Origin: Streptomyces flavochromogenes
GTDB lineage: Bacteria; Actinomycetota; Actinomycetes; Streptomycetales; Streptomycetaceae
Length of the DNA: 64,000 bases
Direction of reading: 5' to 3'
Assembly (NCBI RefSeq): GCF_000717595.1
Contig: NZ_JNZO01000001.1
Coordinates: 186,001-250,000 of the forward strand
How positions within the stretch are numbered: the stretch's first letter is position 1; each line of letters starts with the position of its first letter. Below are positions 57,517 to 64,000 of the stretch, piece after piece. The notes beneath the pieces are model-generated. The model was given only the letters and a program-made list of their open reading frames with translations, had not been told where the DNA came from and searched no databases. A program made the position numbers and the translations under genes.

Positions 57517-59631
57517 TCAGGTCTGGCGGGGGCCTCGCAGGGCTCGGTCGAGGCCGTCCTGGGGAAGCCCGGTGAGGGCGCGTACGAAGATCTCCTCGTA
57601 GGCCGGTTCGCCGATCGTCGCGCGGGCGGTGTCCGTGTACTTCTCGTGCAGCGCCCGCAGGCCGGGCAGGCCGCGACGGGGCTGGCCCGTGGAGCGCCAG
57701 TACGCCTCCCCCGTGCCCGAGACGTCGGCCGCCCGCTCGCCGTCACCGGCCGCCGCGAGCGCCGTGGCGAGGACGTCGAGCCCGAGCGCCACTCCCAGGC
57801 TCGCGCCGAGCCCTCGCGTGCCTTCGAGCATCGCGCGCGCGTGCCCGGCCGCCGTCGCGGGGTCGCCCTCCAGGAGGCCCGTGAGGGCGAGCTGGTACTC
57901 CAGGGCCGTCCGGGTCCAGTGCTCGTCCAGCTCCTCGCACAGGGTCCGCAGGGCCAGCGCCCGGTCGCGGGCCTCGCCGAGCCGGCCGAGGCCCGTCAGG
58001 GCGAACACGCGGACGAGATGGCAGCGGAGCCGGGCGGCGGAGTCGGCGGGGCCGCCCCGGGCGGCGTCGAGGACATGGTCCACGACGACGTACGCGGCCA
58101 TCGGACGGCCCGTGGTGAGGGCGAGGAGGCCGGCGAGGGCGGCGGCGTCGAGGGTCAGGTCACCGGGGCGGCCGGGGTCGCCCGCGCGCCCGGCACCGTC
58201 GGCGTCCTCCGTGCGGTCCTTGTACTCCGTGTACCGGGACTCCCGGGCGCAGCGCTCGCTCACCTCCTGCGCGGGACCGAACTCCCCCTGGAGTACGAGG
58301 GTCACGCCGAGCGCCCACAAGGCGCGGGCCCGGGTGCGGCCGCGGGCGCCGCTCAGCAGCAGGGCGTGTTCGAGACCGTCGCGGGCCTCGCGGAGACGGC
58401 CGCGGCAGGACCAGGCGAAGGCGACCGAGCCGATGAGGTCGAGGGCGGCGTCGGGGTCGGTCCGCAGCAGCCGGTCGAGAGCGGTGCGCAGGTCGGTGTG
58501 GTGGGCGTCGACGGTCCGGTACCAGCGCAGTTGGCGCGCCCCGTGCCATTCGGTCTCGCCCCGGCGCGCGAGCCCCCGGAAATGGGCGGCGTGCCGGTCG
58601 GCGACCGTCCCGGTCTCGCCGGTGCGGTCCAGCCAGGTCGCCCCGTACGCACGGATCGTGTCGAGCATCCTGAGTCGTCCGCCCGCGTCCGGCGGGCGGA
58701 CCACGGAGGCGCGGACGAGCCCGTCGAGGGCTCCCGGCAGGGTCGCGCGGTTCAGCGGGCCGCCGATGCACACGGCGGTCGCCGACGCCAGGTCGAAGGG
58801 GCCGCGGAAGACGCTGAGCCGGGCCCAGAGGAGGCGTTCGAGCGGAGCGCTCAGCTCATGGCTCCAGCCGATGGCGGCCCGCAGGGTCTGGTGGCGGCTC
58901 GGCCAAACCCGCTCGGTGTGCGCGAGCAGCTCGAAGCGGGCGGAGGGCGGGGCGTCGAAGCGGGTGCCGAGCTGGTCCCGGACGGCTTCGGCGCCCTGGA
59001 GGCGGATCTGGGCGGCAGCCAGTTCCAGGGCGAGCGGAATGCCTTCGAGGCGTACGCAGATCTCACCGGCCGGGCCCGCGGCGGTGAAGTCCTCGCCCGC
59101 GGCACGGCGGAGCAGCTCCAGGGCGTCGCCCCCGGCGGGCGGCAGCGGGTCGAGGGCGACGACCCGCTCCCCCTCGACGCCGAGGGGACGCCGGCTGGTG
59201 GCCAGGACGGTGAGTCCGGGGGCGGCGGCGAGGAGTTCGGCGACGAGCCGTGCGCAGGGTTCGGCGAGGTGTTCGCAGGAGTCGAGGACGAGCAGCAGCC
59301 GGTCGTCGGCGAGCCGGCGGCACAGTCCGGTGGTCGCCATGCCGGGGGTGTGGTCGGAGAGGTCGACCGAGTCGGCGACGAGGGCGACGAGGAGCCGGTC
59401 GCCGTCGAGCGGGGTGAGATCGGTCCACCAGGCGCCGTCGGAGTACCCGTCGGCGGCGCGGTGAGCGGCACGCAGCGCGAGCCGGGTCTTCCCGACTCCC
59501 CCGACGCCGGTCACGGTGACGAGGCGGTGCTCCGCCAACGCGGCGGATATCCGGTCCAGTTCCGTGCGGCGCCCCACGAAACCGGGGTTCTCGTCCGGCA
59601 GATGTCCACGCACGGGAGCAGTCTCCCTCAT
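57517..59631 (-). CDS. STAND (NB-ARC) ATPase without DNA-binding domain
   Basis: The 704-residue protein begins with a P-loop NTPase: VGRRTELDRISAALAEHRLVTVTGVGGVGKTRLALRAA (Walker A GVGGVGKT), LLLVLDSCEHL as Walker B and IPLALELAAAQIRLQG, the hallmark of AfsR/LuxR-type STAND regulators. From about 350 a helical TPR-like region follows. Full-length relatives carry an N-terminal SARP/BTAD or a C-terminal LuxR HTH, and neither is visible here, so the protein may signal through a partner or be a truncated regulator. It lies between two sulfite-oxidase-family genes, all leftward. Confidence 0.82.
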   Translation of the reverse strand: MRETAPVRGHLPDENPGFVGRRTELDRISAALAEHRLVTVTGVGGVGKTRLALRAAHRAADGYSDGAWWTDLTPLDGDRLLVALVADSVDLSDHTPGMATTGLCRRLADDRLLLVLDSCEHLAEPCARLVAELLAAAPGLTVLATSRRPLGVEGERVVALDPLPPAGGDALELLRRAAGEDFTAAGPAGEICVRLEGIPLALELAAAQIRLQGAEAVRDQLGTRFDAPPSARFELLAHTERVWPSRHQTLRAAIGWSHELSAPLERLLWARLSVFRGPFDLASATAVCIGGPLNRATLPGALDGLVRASVVRPPDAGGRLRMLDTIRAYGATWLDRTGETGTVADRHAAHFRGLARRGETEWHGARQLRWYRTVDAHHTDLRTALDRLLRTDPDAALDLIGSVAFAWSCRGRLREARDGLEHALLLSGARGRTRARALWALGVTLVLQGEFGPAQEVSERCARESRYTEYKDRTEDADGAGRAGDPGRPGDLTLDAAALAGLLALTTGRPMAAYVVVDHVLDAARGGPADSAARLRCHLVRVFALTGLGRLGEARDRALALRTLCEELDEHWTRTALEYQLALTGLLEGDPATAAGHARAMLEGTRGLGASLGVALGLDVLATALAAAGDGERAADVSGTGEAYWRSTGQPRRGLPGLRALHEKYTDTARATIGEPAYEEIFVRALTGLPQDGLDRALRGPRQT

Positions 59632-59700
59632 GAGAACGACGAACGGGTGGTCGGCACCGGTTCGTTACGCTGCCCGGACCGGAGCGGCGCCACCCTCCCG

Positions 59701-59799
59701 ACCGTCACGATGCCGCACCCCGACCGTCACGGCTACCCCCTTCCACCGTCACGACTCCTTCACTTCGGGCCGGACGGCTACCCCGCCTCGACCGTCACG
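59701..59799. repeat. 22-bp-spaced ACCGTCACG repeats
   Basis: ACCGTCACG occurs at 59701, 59723, 59745 and 59791, so the first three are exactly 22 bp apart and the fourth 46 bp on (within the end of the next gene). They fill most of the 146-bp gap between the STAND gene start and the membrane molybdoenzyme stop. Their role, if any, is unknown. Confidence 0.8.
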
Positions 59800-61373
59800 A
59801 CGACCGAATGCCGGCCCTGGGCCCCGTCGGGCATGGTGCCGGTGCGCTCCTCGGGCTGGATGGCGCCGGTGCCGTCGGTGGCGCGGACGGTGAGGGTGTG
59901 GCGGCCGGGGGTGGCCGTCCACGGGTACAGCCACTGGCGCCAGGTGTCGCTGCTGTCCTCGGCGGCGAGCCGGGCCTCCTGCCAGGGGCCGTCGTCGATC
60001 CGTACCTCGACCCGGCGGATTCCCCGGTGCTGGGCCCAGGCGACCCCGGCGATCATGACGGTGCCGGCGGCGGGGCGGGCGAAGGCGCGGGGGGTGTCGA
60101 TGCGGGACTGGGTCTTGACGGGGGCCTGGGCGGCCCAGCCGCGCGGGACCCAGTAGGCGTCGTACGCGGCGAAGGTGGTGAGTTCGATCGACTCGATCCA
60201 CTTGCAGGCGGAGACGTACCCGTAGAGGCCGGGGACGACCATGCGGACGGGGAAGCCGTGGGTGAAGGGCAGGGGTTCGCCGTTCATGCCGAAGGCGAGG
60301 AGGGCGTCACGGCCGTCCATGACCTGCTCGACCGGGGTGCCGATGGTCATGCCGTCGACGGAGCGGGCCACCAGCTGGTCGGCGGGGCCTCCCTCGGACG
60401 GCGGCCGCACGCCTGCCTCCCTCAGAAGGTCGGCGAGGGACACGCCGAGCCAGCTGGCGTTGCCGACGTACGGGCCGCCGACCTCGTTCGAGACGCAGGC
60501 GAGGGTGATGTCCCGCTCCACGACCCGCCGGGTCATGAGCTCCCGCAGTGTGACGGTGAGCTCCTCGCGGACGCCCGCGCCGTGGACGCGCAGCCGCCAT
60601 TGGTCGGCGTCGACACGCGGGACGACGAGCGCGGTGTCGACGCGGTAGAAGTCGCGGTTCGGGGTGATGAAGGGGCTGATGCCGGGGACCCGGAGCTGGG
60701 CTCCGGCGGGTACGGGCGGCGCGGGGGACGCCGGTCGGGGCAGGCGCAGGGCCGCGCGGGAGGCCGCGGCGTTCTCCTCCACGGGGCTGCCGACCGCCCT
60801 GGCGAGGGCGGCGGCGCCGGTCGCGGCGAGGCCGGCGGACGCGGCGACCACCAGGAAGGTCCGGCGGTCGGCGCGGGCGGCCCGCGACCCCGTCCCGGCT
60901 CTCCGGGCGAGCAGCCCGGTCAGGGCGTACAGCAGGGCCGCGCCGACGGCGGCGCCCACCAGCGAGGGCACGGCGTCGAGCGCGGAGTCCGCGTCGGGCC
61001 GCGTGACGGCCGCCAGGGCACCGAGGACGCCGAAGGCGCCGACCGCCGCCGAGCCGAGCAGCCGGTGGCGCAGCGCGAGGAGCCCGATCCCGACGGCGAG
61101 GAGCCCGAGGACGACCAGGATGCCGAGCTGGAGTACGGCCTTGTCGCTCTCGCCGAACTCACGGATCGCCCACTCCTTGACGGCCGCCGGTGTCCGGTCG
61201 ACGACGGCGCCGCCGACGGCGGTCACGGGGCTCGCCTCGGGCCGTACCCAGAAGGCGGCGAGGTCCGCGACGGCGAGGGAGACGTATCCGGCGATCAGGC
61301 CGCCGACGGCCGCGAGAAGTCGGTCCGTGCGGGTGGGCTCGCCCGGGGGCTCGGAGAGGGTCATGCTCCTCAT
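59778..61373 (-). CDS. Membrane-anchored sulfite oxidase family molybdoenzyme
   Basis: This 531-residue fusion (an ATG nine bases inside 61373 is an alternative start) begins with about five membrane helices (residues 20-200: LLAAVGGLIAGYVSLAVADLAAFWV, LQLGILVVLGLLAVGIGLLAL, and others), then an RR-containing linker (ARADRRTFLVVAASAGLAATGAAAL). The catalytic domain follows: PFITPNRDFYRVDTALVVPRVD, ITLACVSNEVGG with the Mo-ligand Cys, and FGMNGEPLPFTHGFPVRMVVPGLYG. A Mo-co dimerisation domain ends it. The topology suggests an extracytoplasmic active site. It lies beside an ECF sigma gene and is a paralogue of 56282. Confidence 0.88.
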   Translation of the reverse strand: MRSMTLSEPPGEPTRTDRLLAAVGGLIAGYVSLAVADLAAFWVRPEASPVTAVGGAVVDRTPAAVKEWAIREFGESDKAVLQLGILVVLGLLAVGIGLLALRHRLLGSAAVGAFGVLGALAAVTRPDADSALDAVPSLVGAAVGAALLYALTGLLARRAGTGSRAARADRRTFLVVAASAGLAATGAAALARAVGSPVEENAAASRAALRLPRPASPAPPVPAGAQLRVPGISPFITPNRDFYRVDTALVVPRVDADQWRLRVHGAGVREELTVTLRELMTRRVVERDITLACVSNEVGGPYVGNASWLGVSLADLLREAGVRPPSEGGPADQLVARSVDGMTIGTPVEQVMDGRDALLAFGMNGEPLPFTHGFPVRMVVPGLYGYVSACKWIESIELTTFAAYDAYWVPRGWAAQAPVKTQSRIDTPRAFARPAAGTVMIAGVAWAQHRGIRRVEVRIDDGPWQEARLAAEDSSDTWRQWLYPWTATPGRHTLTVRATDGTGAIQPEERTGTMPDGAQGRHSVVVTVEAG

Positions 61374-61455
61374 TCGGCATCGACGGCGCTCGGGATGGGC
61401 CGATTCACCTGGAAGGTGGACAGCGGTGGGGTCCCGGCGCCCGGCCGCGGCTCTT

Positions 61456-61590
61456 GATACGCGTCGCCCGCGCGGCGCGACCCTACCGGGGGCCCGCTCG
61501 GGATACGCGTCGCCCGCGCGGCGCGACGTGCCCGGGGCCCGATCTGGGTAGCGCCGGGCGCGGCGCGATCGACCGGGGGCCCGCTCGGCT
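61456..61590. repeat. Three tandem ~46-bp REP-like units
   Basis: Units begin at 61456, 61502 and 61547 (periods 46 and 45 bp). Each contains GATACGCGTCGCCCGCGCGG-like sequence or a decayed copy, with GTCGC...GCGAC arms able to fold, followed by GGGGCCCG. The first two are nearly identical, the third degenerate. The array fills most of the 237-bp gap upstream of the membrane molybdoenzyme gene. Confidence 0.8.
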
Positions 61591-61610
61591 CGTGCGGCCG
61601 CAGGCCGGTG

Positions 61611-62231
61611 TCAGCCGGCGGTGGCGGTGCGTACGCCCGGTGTCTCGCTCAGCGAACGGCGCATCCGGTCGAGGCCCCGACGCGCGTGGCTCTTCACGGT
61701 GCCGAGCGGCATTCCGGTGCGCTCGGCGATCTGGACCTGGGTGAGGTCCCCGTAGAAGGCCATGGCGAGCACCTCGCGTTGCGCGGCGGGCAGCTTCGCC
61801 AGCTCGCCGGTGACCACGAGCCGTTCGACGACCCGGTCGGGTTCCTGGACGGACACGCCGTCGGGGGACAGCCGCTCGCCCACCGCGACCACCAGGTCCC
61901 GGCGCCGGGTGCGCGCCGCGAGGGCGTCGGCGATCTTCCGCCGGGTGATGCCGACGAGCCAGCCCGGGAAGGGGCCGCGCTCCGGCCGGTAGCCGGCCCG
62001 GCCCCGCCAGGCCGCGAGGAAGACCTGCTGGCCGACGTCCTCCGCCTCCCGGGCATCGCCCAGGGTGCGGGCGGCGAGAGCGTGCACGAGGCCGTGCCAC
62101 CGGGCGTGGGCGACGGCCAGACAGCGCTCGTCGCCGCTCACGAACCCGTCGGCGACCTCACGGTCGGACAGGGCGCGCGGCTCGCTCCCCAGCGGGGGCC
62201 GGGTTTCGGTGTCGACGCTCGGTGCGGTCAT
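61611..62231 (-). CDS. ECF (sigma-70 family, group 4) sigma factor
   Basis: ATG 62231 with GAGGAG upstream gives 206 residues. Region 2 is VHALAARTLGDAREAEDVGQQVFLAAWRGRAGYRPERGPFPGWLVGITRRKIADALAARTRR, and region 4 is ELAKLPAAQREVLAMAFYGDLTQVQIAERTGMPLGTVKSHARRGLDRMRR with its HTH. No anti-sigma factor gene is adjacent. It is divergent from the MerR/B12 regulator (start 62366), the same combination as the LitS/LitR light-response pair of S. coelicolor, so light- or stress-driven expression is plausible. The exact orthology is not established. Confidence 0.88.
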   Translation of the reverse strand: MTAPSVDTETRPPLGSEPRALSDREVADGFVSGDERCLAVAHARWHGLVHALAARTLGDAREAEDVGQQVFLAAWRGRAGYRPERGPFPGWLVGITRRKIADALAARTRRRDLVVAVGERLSPDGVSVQEPDRVVERLVVTGELAKLPAAQREVLAMAFYGDLTQVQIAERTGMPLGTVKSHARRGLDRMRRSLSETPGVRTATAG

Positions 62232-62365
62232 GGCGACTGCTCCTCTGGCCGGGACCGGCGGAGACCGGTCGGCGCGGGCGGGGTCCCCTCGCGGGGCACC
62301 CCAAGGCTCCGCCCCGGCACGGCGCCCGCACCATTCGCAACGGTCGTGCGTCGTATCGTGGGCTC

Positions 62366-63355
62366 ATGACCGAACCCTCGCCGGGTCTCACCAGCGGCGC
62401 GGTCGCGCGCCGCCTGGGTGTCGCACCCACCACCCTGCGTTCCTGGGACCGGCGCTACGGCATCGGCCCCGCCGCCCATCAGAGCGGCCGGCACCGCCGG
62501 TGGAGCCCGGGCGACATCGCCGTCCTCCAGGAGATGTGCCGGCTGACGGCGTCCGGAGTTCCTCCGGCGGAGGCGGCCCGGGCCGCCCGGGCCGGAGCCG
62601 TACCGGCCGCGCCCGCCGCCGGGGAGGCACCTGCCCGGCCCGCCGACCACGGACCGGCCCTCGGCGACGTCCGACGGGAGCTGCGGGGTCTGGGCCGCGC
62701 GGCCGTCAGGCTGGACTCGGCGGCCATGGACGAGCTGCTGGACTCCGCGATCGCGCGGCACGGTCTGGTCACCGCGTGGGAGGAGGTGCTGGCGCCCGCC
62801 CTGCATGCCGTGGGCCGCAAGTGGGAGACCTCGGAGGACCGCTACGTCGAGGTGGAGCACCTGTTGTCCTGGCACGTCTCGACGGCGCTGCGCCGGGTCG
62901 GCTCGACGGGCCGTGCCGAGCCCCCGGGGGCGGGCACCCGCCCGGTCCTGCTCGCCTGCGTGCCGCACGAGCAGCACACCCTCCCGCTGGAGGCGCTCGC
63001 CGCGGGTCTGGCCGAACTCGGGGTGCCCACCCTGATGTTCGGGGCGGCGGTGCCGCCGGAGGCGCTCGACCAGGCGGTACGGAGGACGGGCCCCGCCGCG
63101 GTCGCGCTGTGGGCCCAGGCGCGCTCGACGGCGGACCACCCCCTGGCGCGCCACGTCGCCGACACCTCGTGGGGCGTCAGGGGCGCCCGGTCGCGGACGG
63201 CGGTCCTTCTCGCGGGACCCGGCTGGGCGGGCCGGACACCCGGACCGGGGATGCTGCGCCCCACGGGTCTGCGGGAGGCCCTGTCGCTGTTGCGCGGTCT
63301 GTGCGTCGCCGCACGGGACGGCGAGGGGGACGCCACCGCTTCGAGAGGCTCCTGA
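62366..63355 (+). CDS. LitR/CarH-like MerR regulator with B12-binding domain
   Basis: ATG 62366, 7 nt after TATCGT (62354-62359) and so probably leaderless, gives 329 residues. The MerR HTH (6-75) starts SGAVARRLGVAPTTLRSWDRRYG. Then comes a four-helix B12-cap with VGRKWETSEDRYVEVEHLLSWHV, where Trp and the EH pair, as in CarH, cover the upper face of adenosylcobalamin. A Rossmann B12-binding domain follows with VPHEQHTLPLEAL, in which the His replaces that of the usual ExHxxG and the final Gly is Pro. It should bind AdoB12 in the dark and release DNA on light. It is divergent from the ECF sigma gene, and a photolyase gene follows. Confidence 0.85.
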   Translation: MTEPSPGLTSGAVARRLGVAPTTLRSWDRRYGIGPAAHQSGRHRRWSPGDIAVLQEMCRLTASGVPPAEAARAARAGAVPAAPAAGEAPARPADHGPALGDVRRELRGLGRAAVRLDSAAMDELLDSAIARHGLVTAWEEVLAPALHAVGRKWETSEDRYVEVEHLLSWHVSTALRRVGSTGRAEPPGAGTRPVLLACVPHEQHTLPLEALAAGLAELGVPTLMFGAAVPPEALDQAVRRTGPAAVALWAQARSTADHPLARHVADTSWGVRGARSRTAVLLAGPGWAGRTPGPGMLRPTGLREALSLLRGLCVAARDGEGDATASRGS

Positions 63356-63403
63356 GCGGGCGCCGTCCGGCCCGCTCCCGGCGTCCGGCGCCCGGTTCGG
63401 GCC

Positions 63404-64000
63404 TCAGGCCCCCTGGTCCTTGCCCCGCGCCTGCCGGAAGCGGGCGAGGCCGTCGGAGAGTTCGACCACGGGGTCCGGGTAGTCGTACCGGGCGCGGTCG
63501 AGCCCGGGCAGCTTCCACGGCTCGTGGACCGCGGGGCCCTCGAGCCCGGCGAGTTCCGGCACCCATTTCCGTACGTACGCGCCGTCCGGGTCGTACCGCT
63601 TGCCCTGGATCACCGGGTTGAGCACCCGGTTGGGGCGGCTGTCGGTGCCCGTGCCGGCCATCCACTGCCAGTTGAGCTGGTTGTTGGCGACATCGCCGTC
63701 GACCAGCAGGTCCAGGAAGTGTCGCGCTCCCTCGCGCCAGTCGATGTACAGGGTCTTGGTCAGGAACGAGGCGGTGAGCAGCCGCCCCCGGTTGTGCATC
63801 CAGCCCTCGTGGGCGAGCTGCCGCATCGCGGCGTCGACGACGGGGTAGCCGGTGCGGCCCTCACGCCACGCCCGGAGGTCGGCGTCCGCCTCCTTCCCCC
63901 GCCGCCAGTGGTCGTGACGGGTGCGGTAGTCGTCCGCTGCGGCATCGGGGCGCGCGGCGAGGACCTGGTGGTGGAAGTCGCGCCAGCAGAGCTGGCGTAC
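63404..64000 (-). CDS. phr: DNA photolyase, C-terminal part (gene starts beyond the window)
   Basis: The minus-strand frame is open from the window edge to a stop at 63404-63406, giving 199 residues of the FAD-binding helical domain of class I CPD photolyase/cryptochrome: WREGRTGYPVVDAAMRQLAHEGWMHNRGRLLTASFLTKTLYIDWREGARHFLDLLVDGDVANNQLNWQWMAGTGTDSRPNRVLNPVIQGKRYDPDGAYVRKWVPEL. The segments ASFLTK, NNQLNWQW and the DPDGAYVRKW are diagnostic and include the FAD- and tryptophan-chain region. It repairs cyclobutane pyrimidine dimers with blue light. It is convergent with the LitR-like gene. Confidence 0.95.
   Translation of the reverse strand, partial: VRQLCWRDFHHQVLAARPDAAADDYRTRHDHWRRGKEADADLRAWREGRTGYPVVDAAMRQLAHEGWMHNRGRLLTASFLTKTLYIDWREGARHFLDLLVDGDVANNQLNWQWMAGTGTDSRPNRVLNPVIQGKRYDPDGAYVRKWVPELAGLEGPAVHEPWKLPGLDRARYDYPDPVVELSDGLARFRQARGKDQGA

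Noticed and set aside
61456..61590. CRISPR or attachment site
   Set aside because: Only three decaying units, no integrase, tRNA end or cas gene nearby.

Overview
The window is chromosomal DNA from a high-GC actinomycete, almost certainly a Streptomyces. The evidence is very strong third-position G/C bias, frequent GTG and TTG starts, 4-bp and 8-bp start/stop overlaps, apparent leaderless starts, twin-CBM amylase and GH5 exoenzymes, and large numbers of TetR, MarR, MerR, GntR and two-domain VOC proteins. About 56 protein genes are supported, including one truncated by each window edge and one frameshifted. I saw no rRNA, tRNA, CRISPR, transposase, integrase or phage gene, and no gene-free stretch exceeds 300 bp.

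Layout. 1-3.9 kb: the end of an ATP-grasp-like gene, a DUF4232 lipoprotein, a free-standing HflX N-terminal domain, a MarR pair and a TetR, two of the regulators with clear operators. 3.9-8.3 kb: a YtcJ-type amidohydrolase, then a double-domain alpha/beta hydrolase divergent from a MerR gene, with a textbook 19-bp-spacer MerR promoter between them. 8.4-15.4 kb: the most unusual block. It holds a GntR/UTRA regulator, an AprB-like two-cluster ferredoxin, an SsuA/SsuC/SsuB-type ABC importer whose binding protein has a NosL-like tail, and an AprA-like flavoprotein fused to nine HEAT-type repeats. It reads as one uptake-plus-redox system of unknown, possibly organosulfur, substrate. 15.6-19 kb: a VOC protein, a DHA2-type MFS exporter divergent from its MarR regulator, and a YrdB-like membrane protein. 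19-25.3 kb: secreted alpha-amylase, a DUF1304/TetR operon and a secreted S8 protease. 25.3-28 kb: an AurF-like diiron oxygenase with its FprB-type ferredoxin/FNR partner. 28-35.4 kb: a LysR-like protein without HTH beside DUF5997, a universal stress protein, Nudix, SUMF1, VOC and secreted proteins.

35.5-40.7 kb: a complete five-gene Dpp/Nik-type ABC importer preceded by a sequence matching the Streptomyces Nur (nickel) box, so I call it nikABCDE. 40.8-44.1 kb: two acyl-CoA dehydrogenases and a quinone oxidoreductase in one tightly overlapped operon behind a palindromic operator. 44.1-52 kb: an XRE-cupin regulator divergent from a TrxR-like flavoprotein, a VOC gene preceded by a heptanucleotide repeat, a frameshifted acetyltransferase, a PIG-L deacetylase/SIS isomerase pair, a peptidase and a GH5 cellulase.

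52-54.6 kb: a glycine-betaine-type importer (binding protein and two permeases) without an ATPase, with a tandem repeat at the junction between the permeases. 54.7-64 kb: VOC, NadE, two sulfite-oxidase-family molybdoenzymes on either side of a STAND ATPase, an ECF sigma factor divergent from a LitR/CarH-like MerR-B12 regulator, and the end of a photolyase gene. The last three look like a light-response group. Many small intergenic repeats lie between 53.8 and 61.6 kb.
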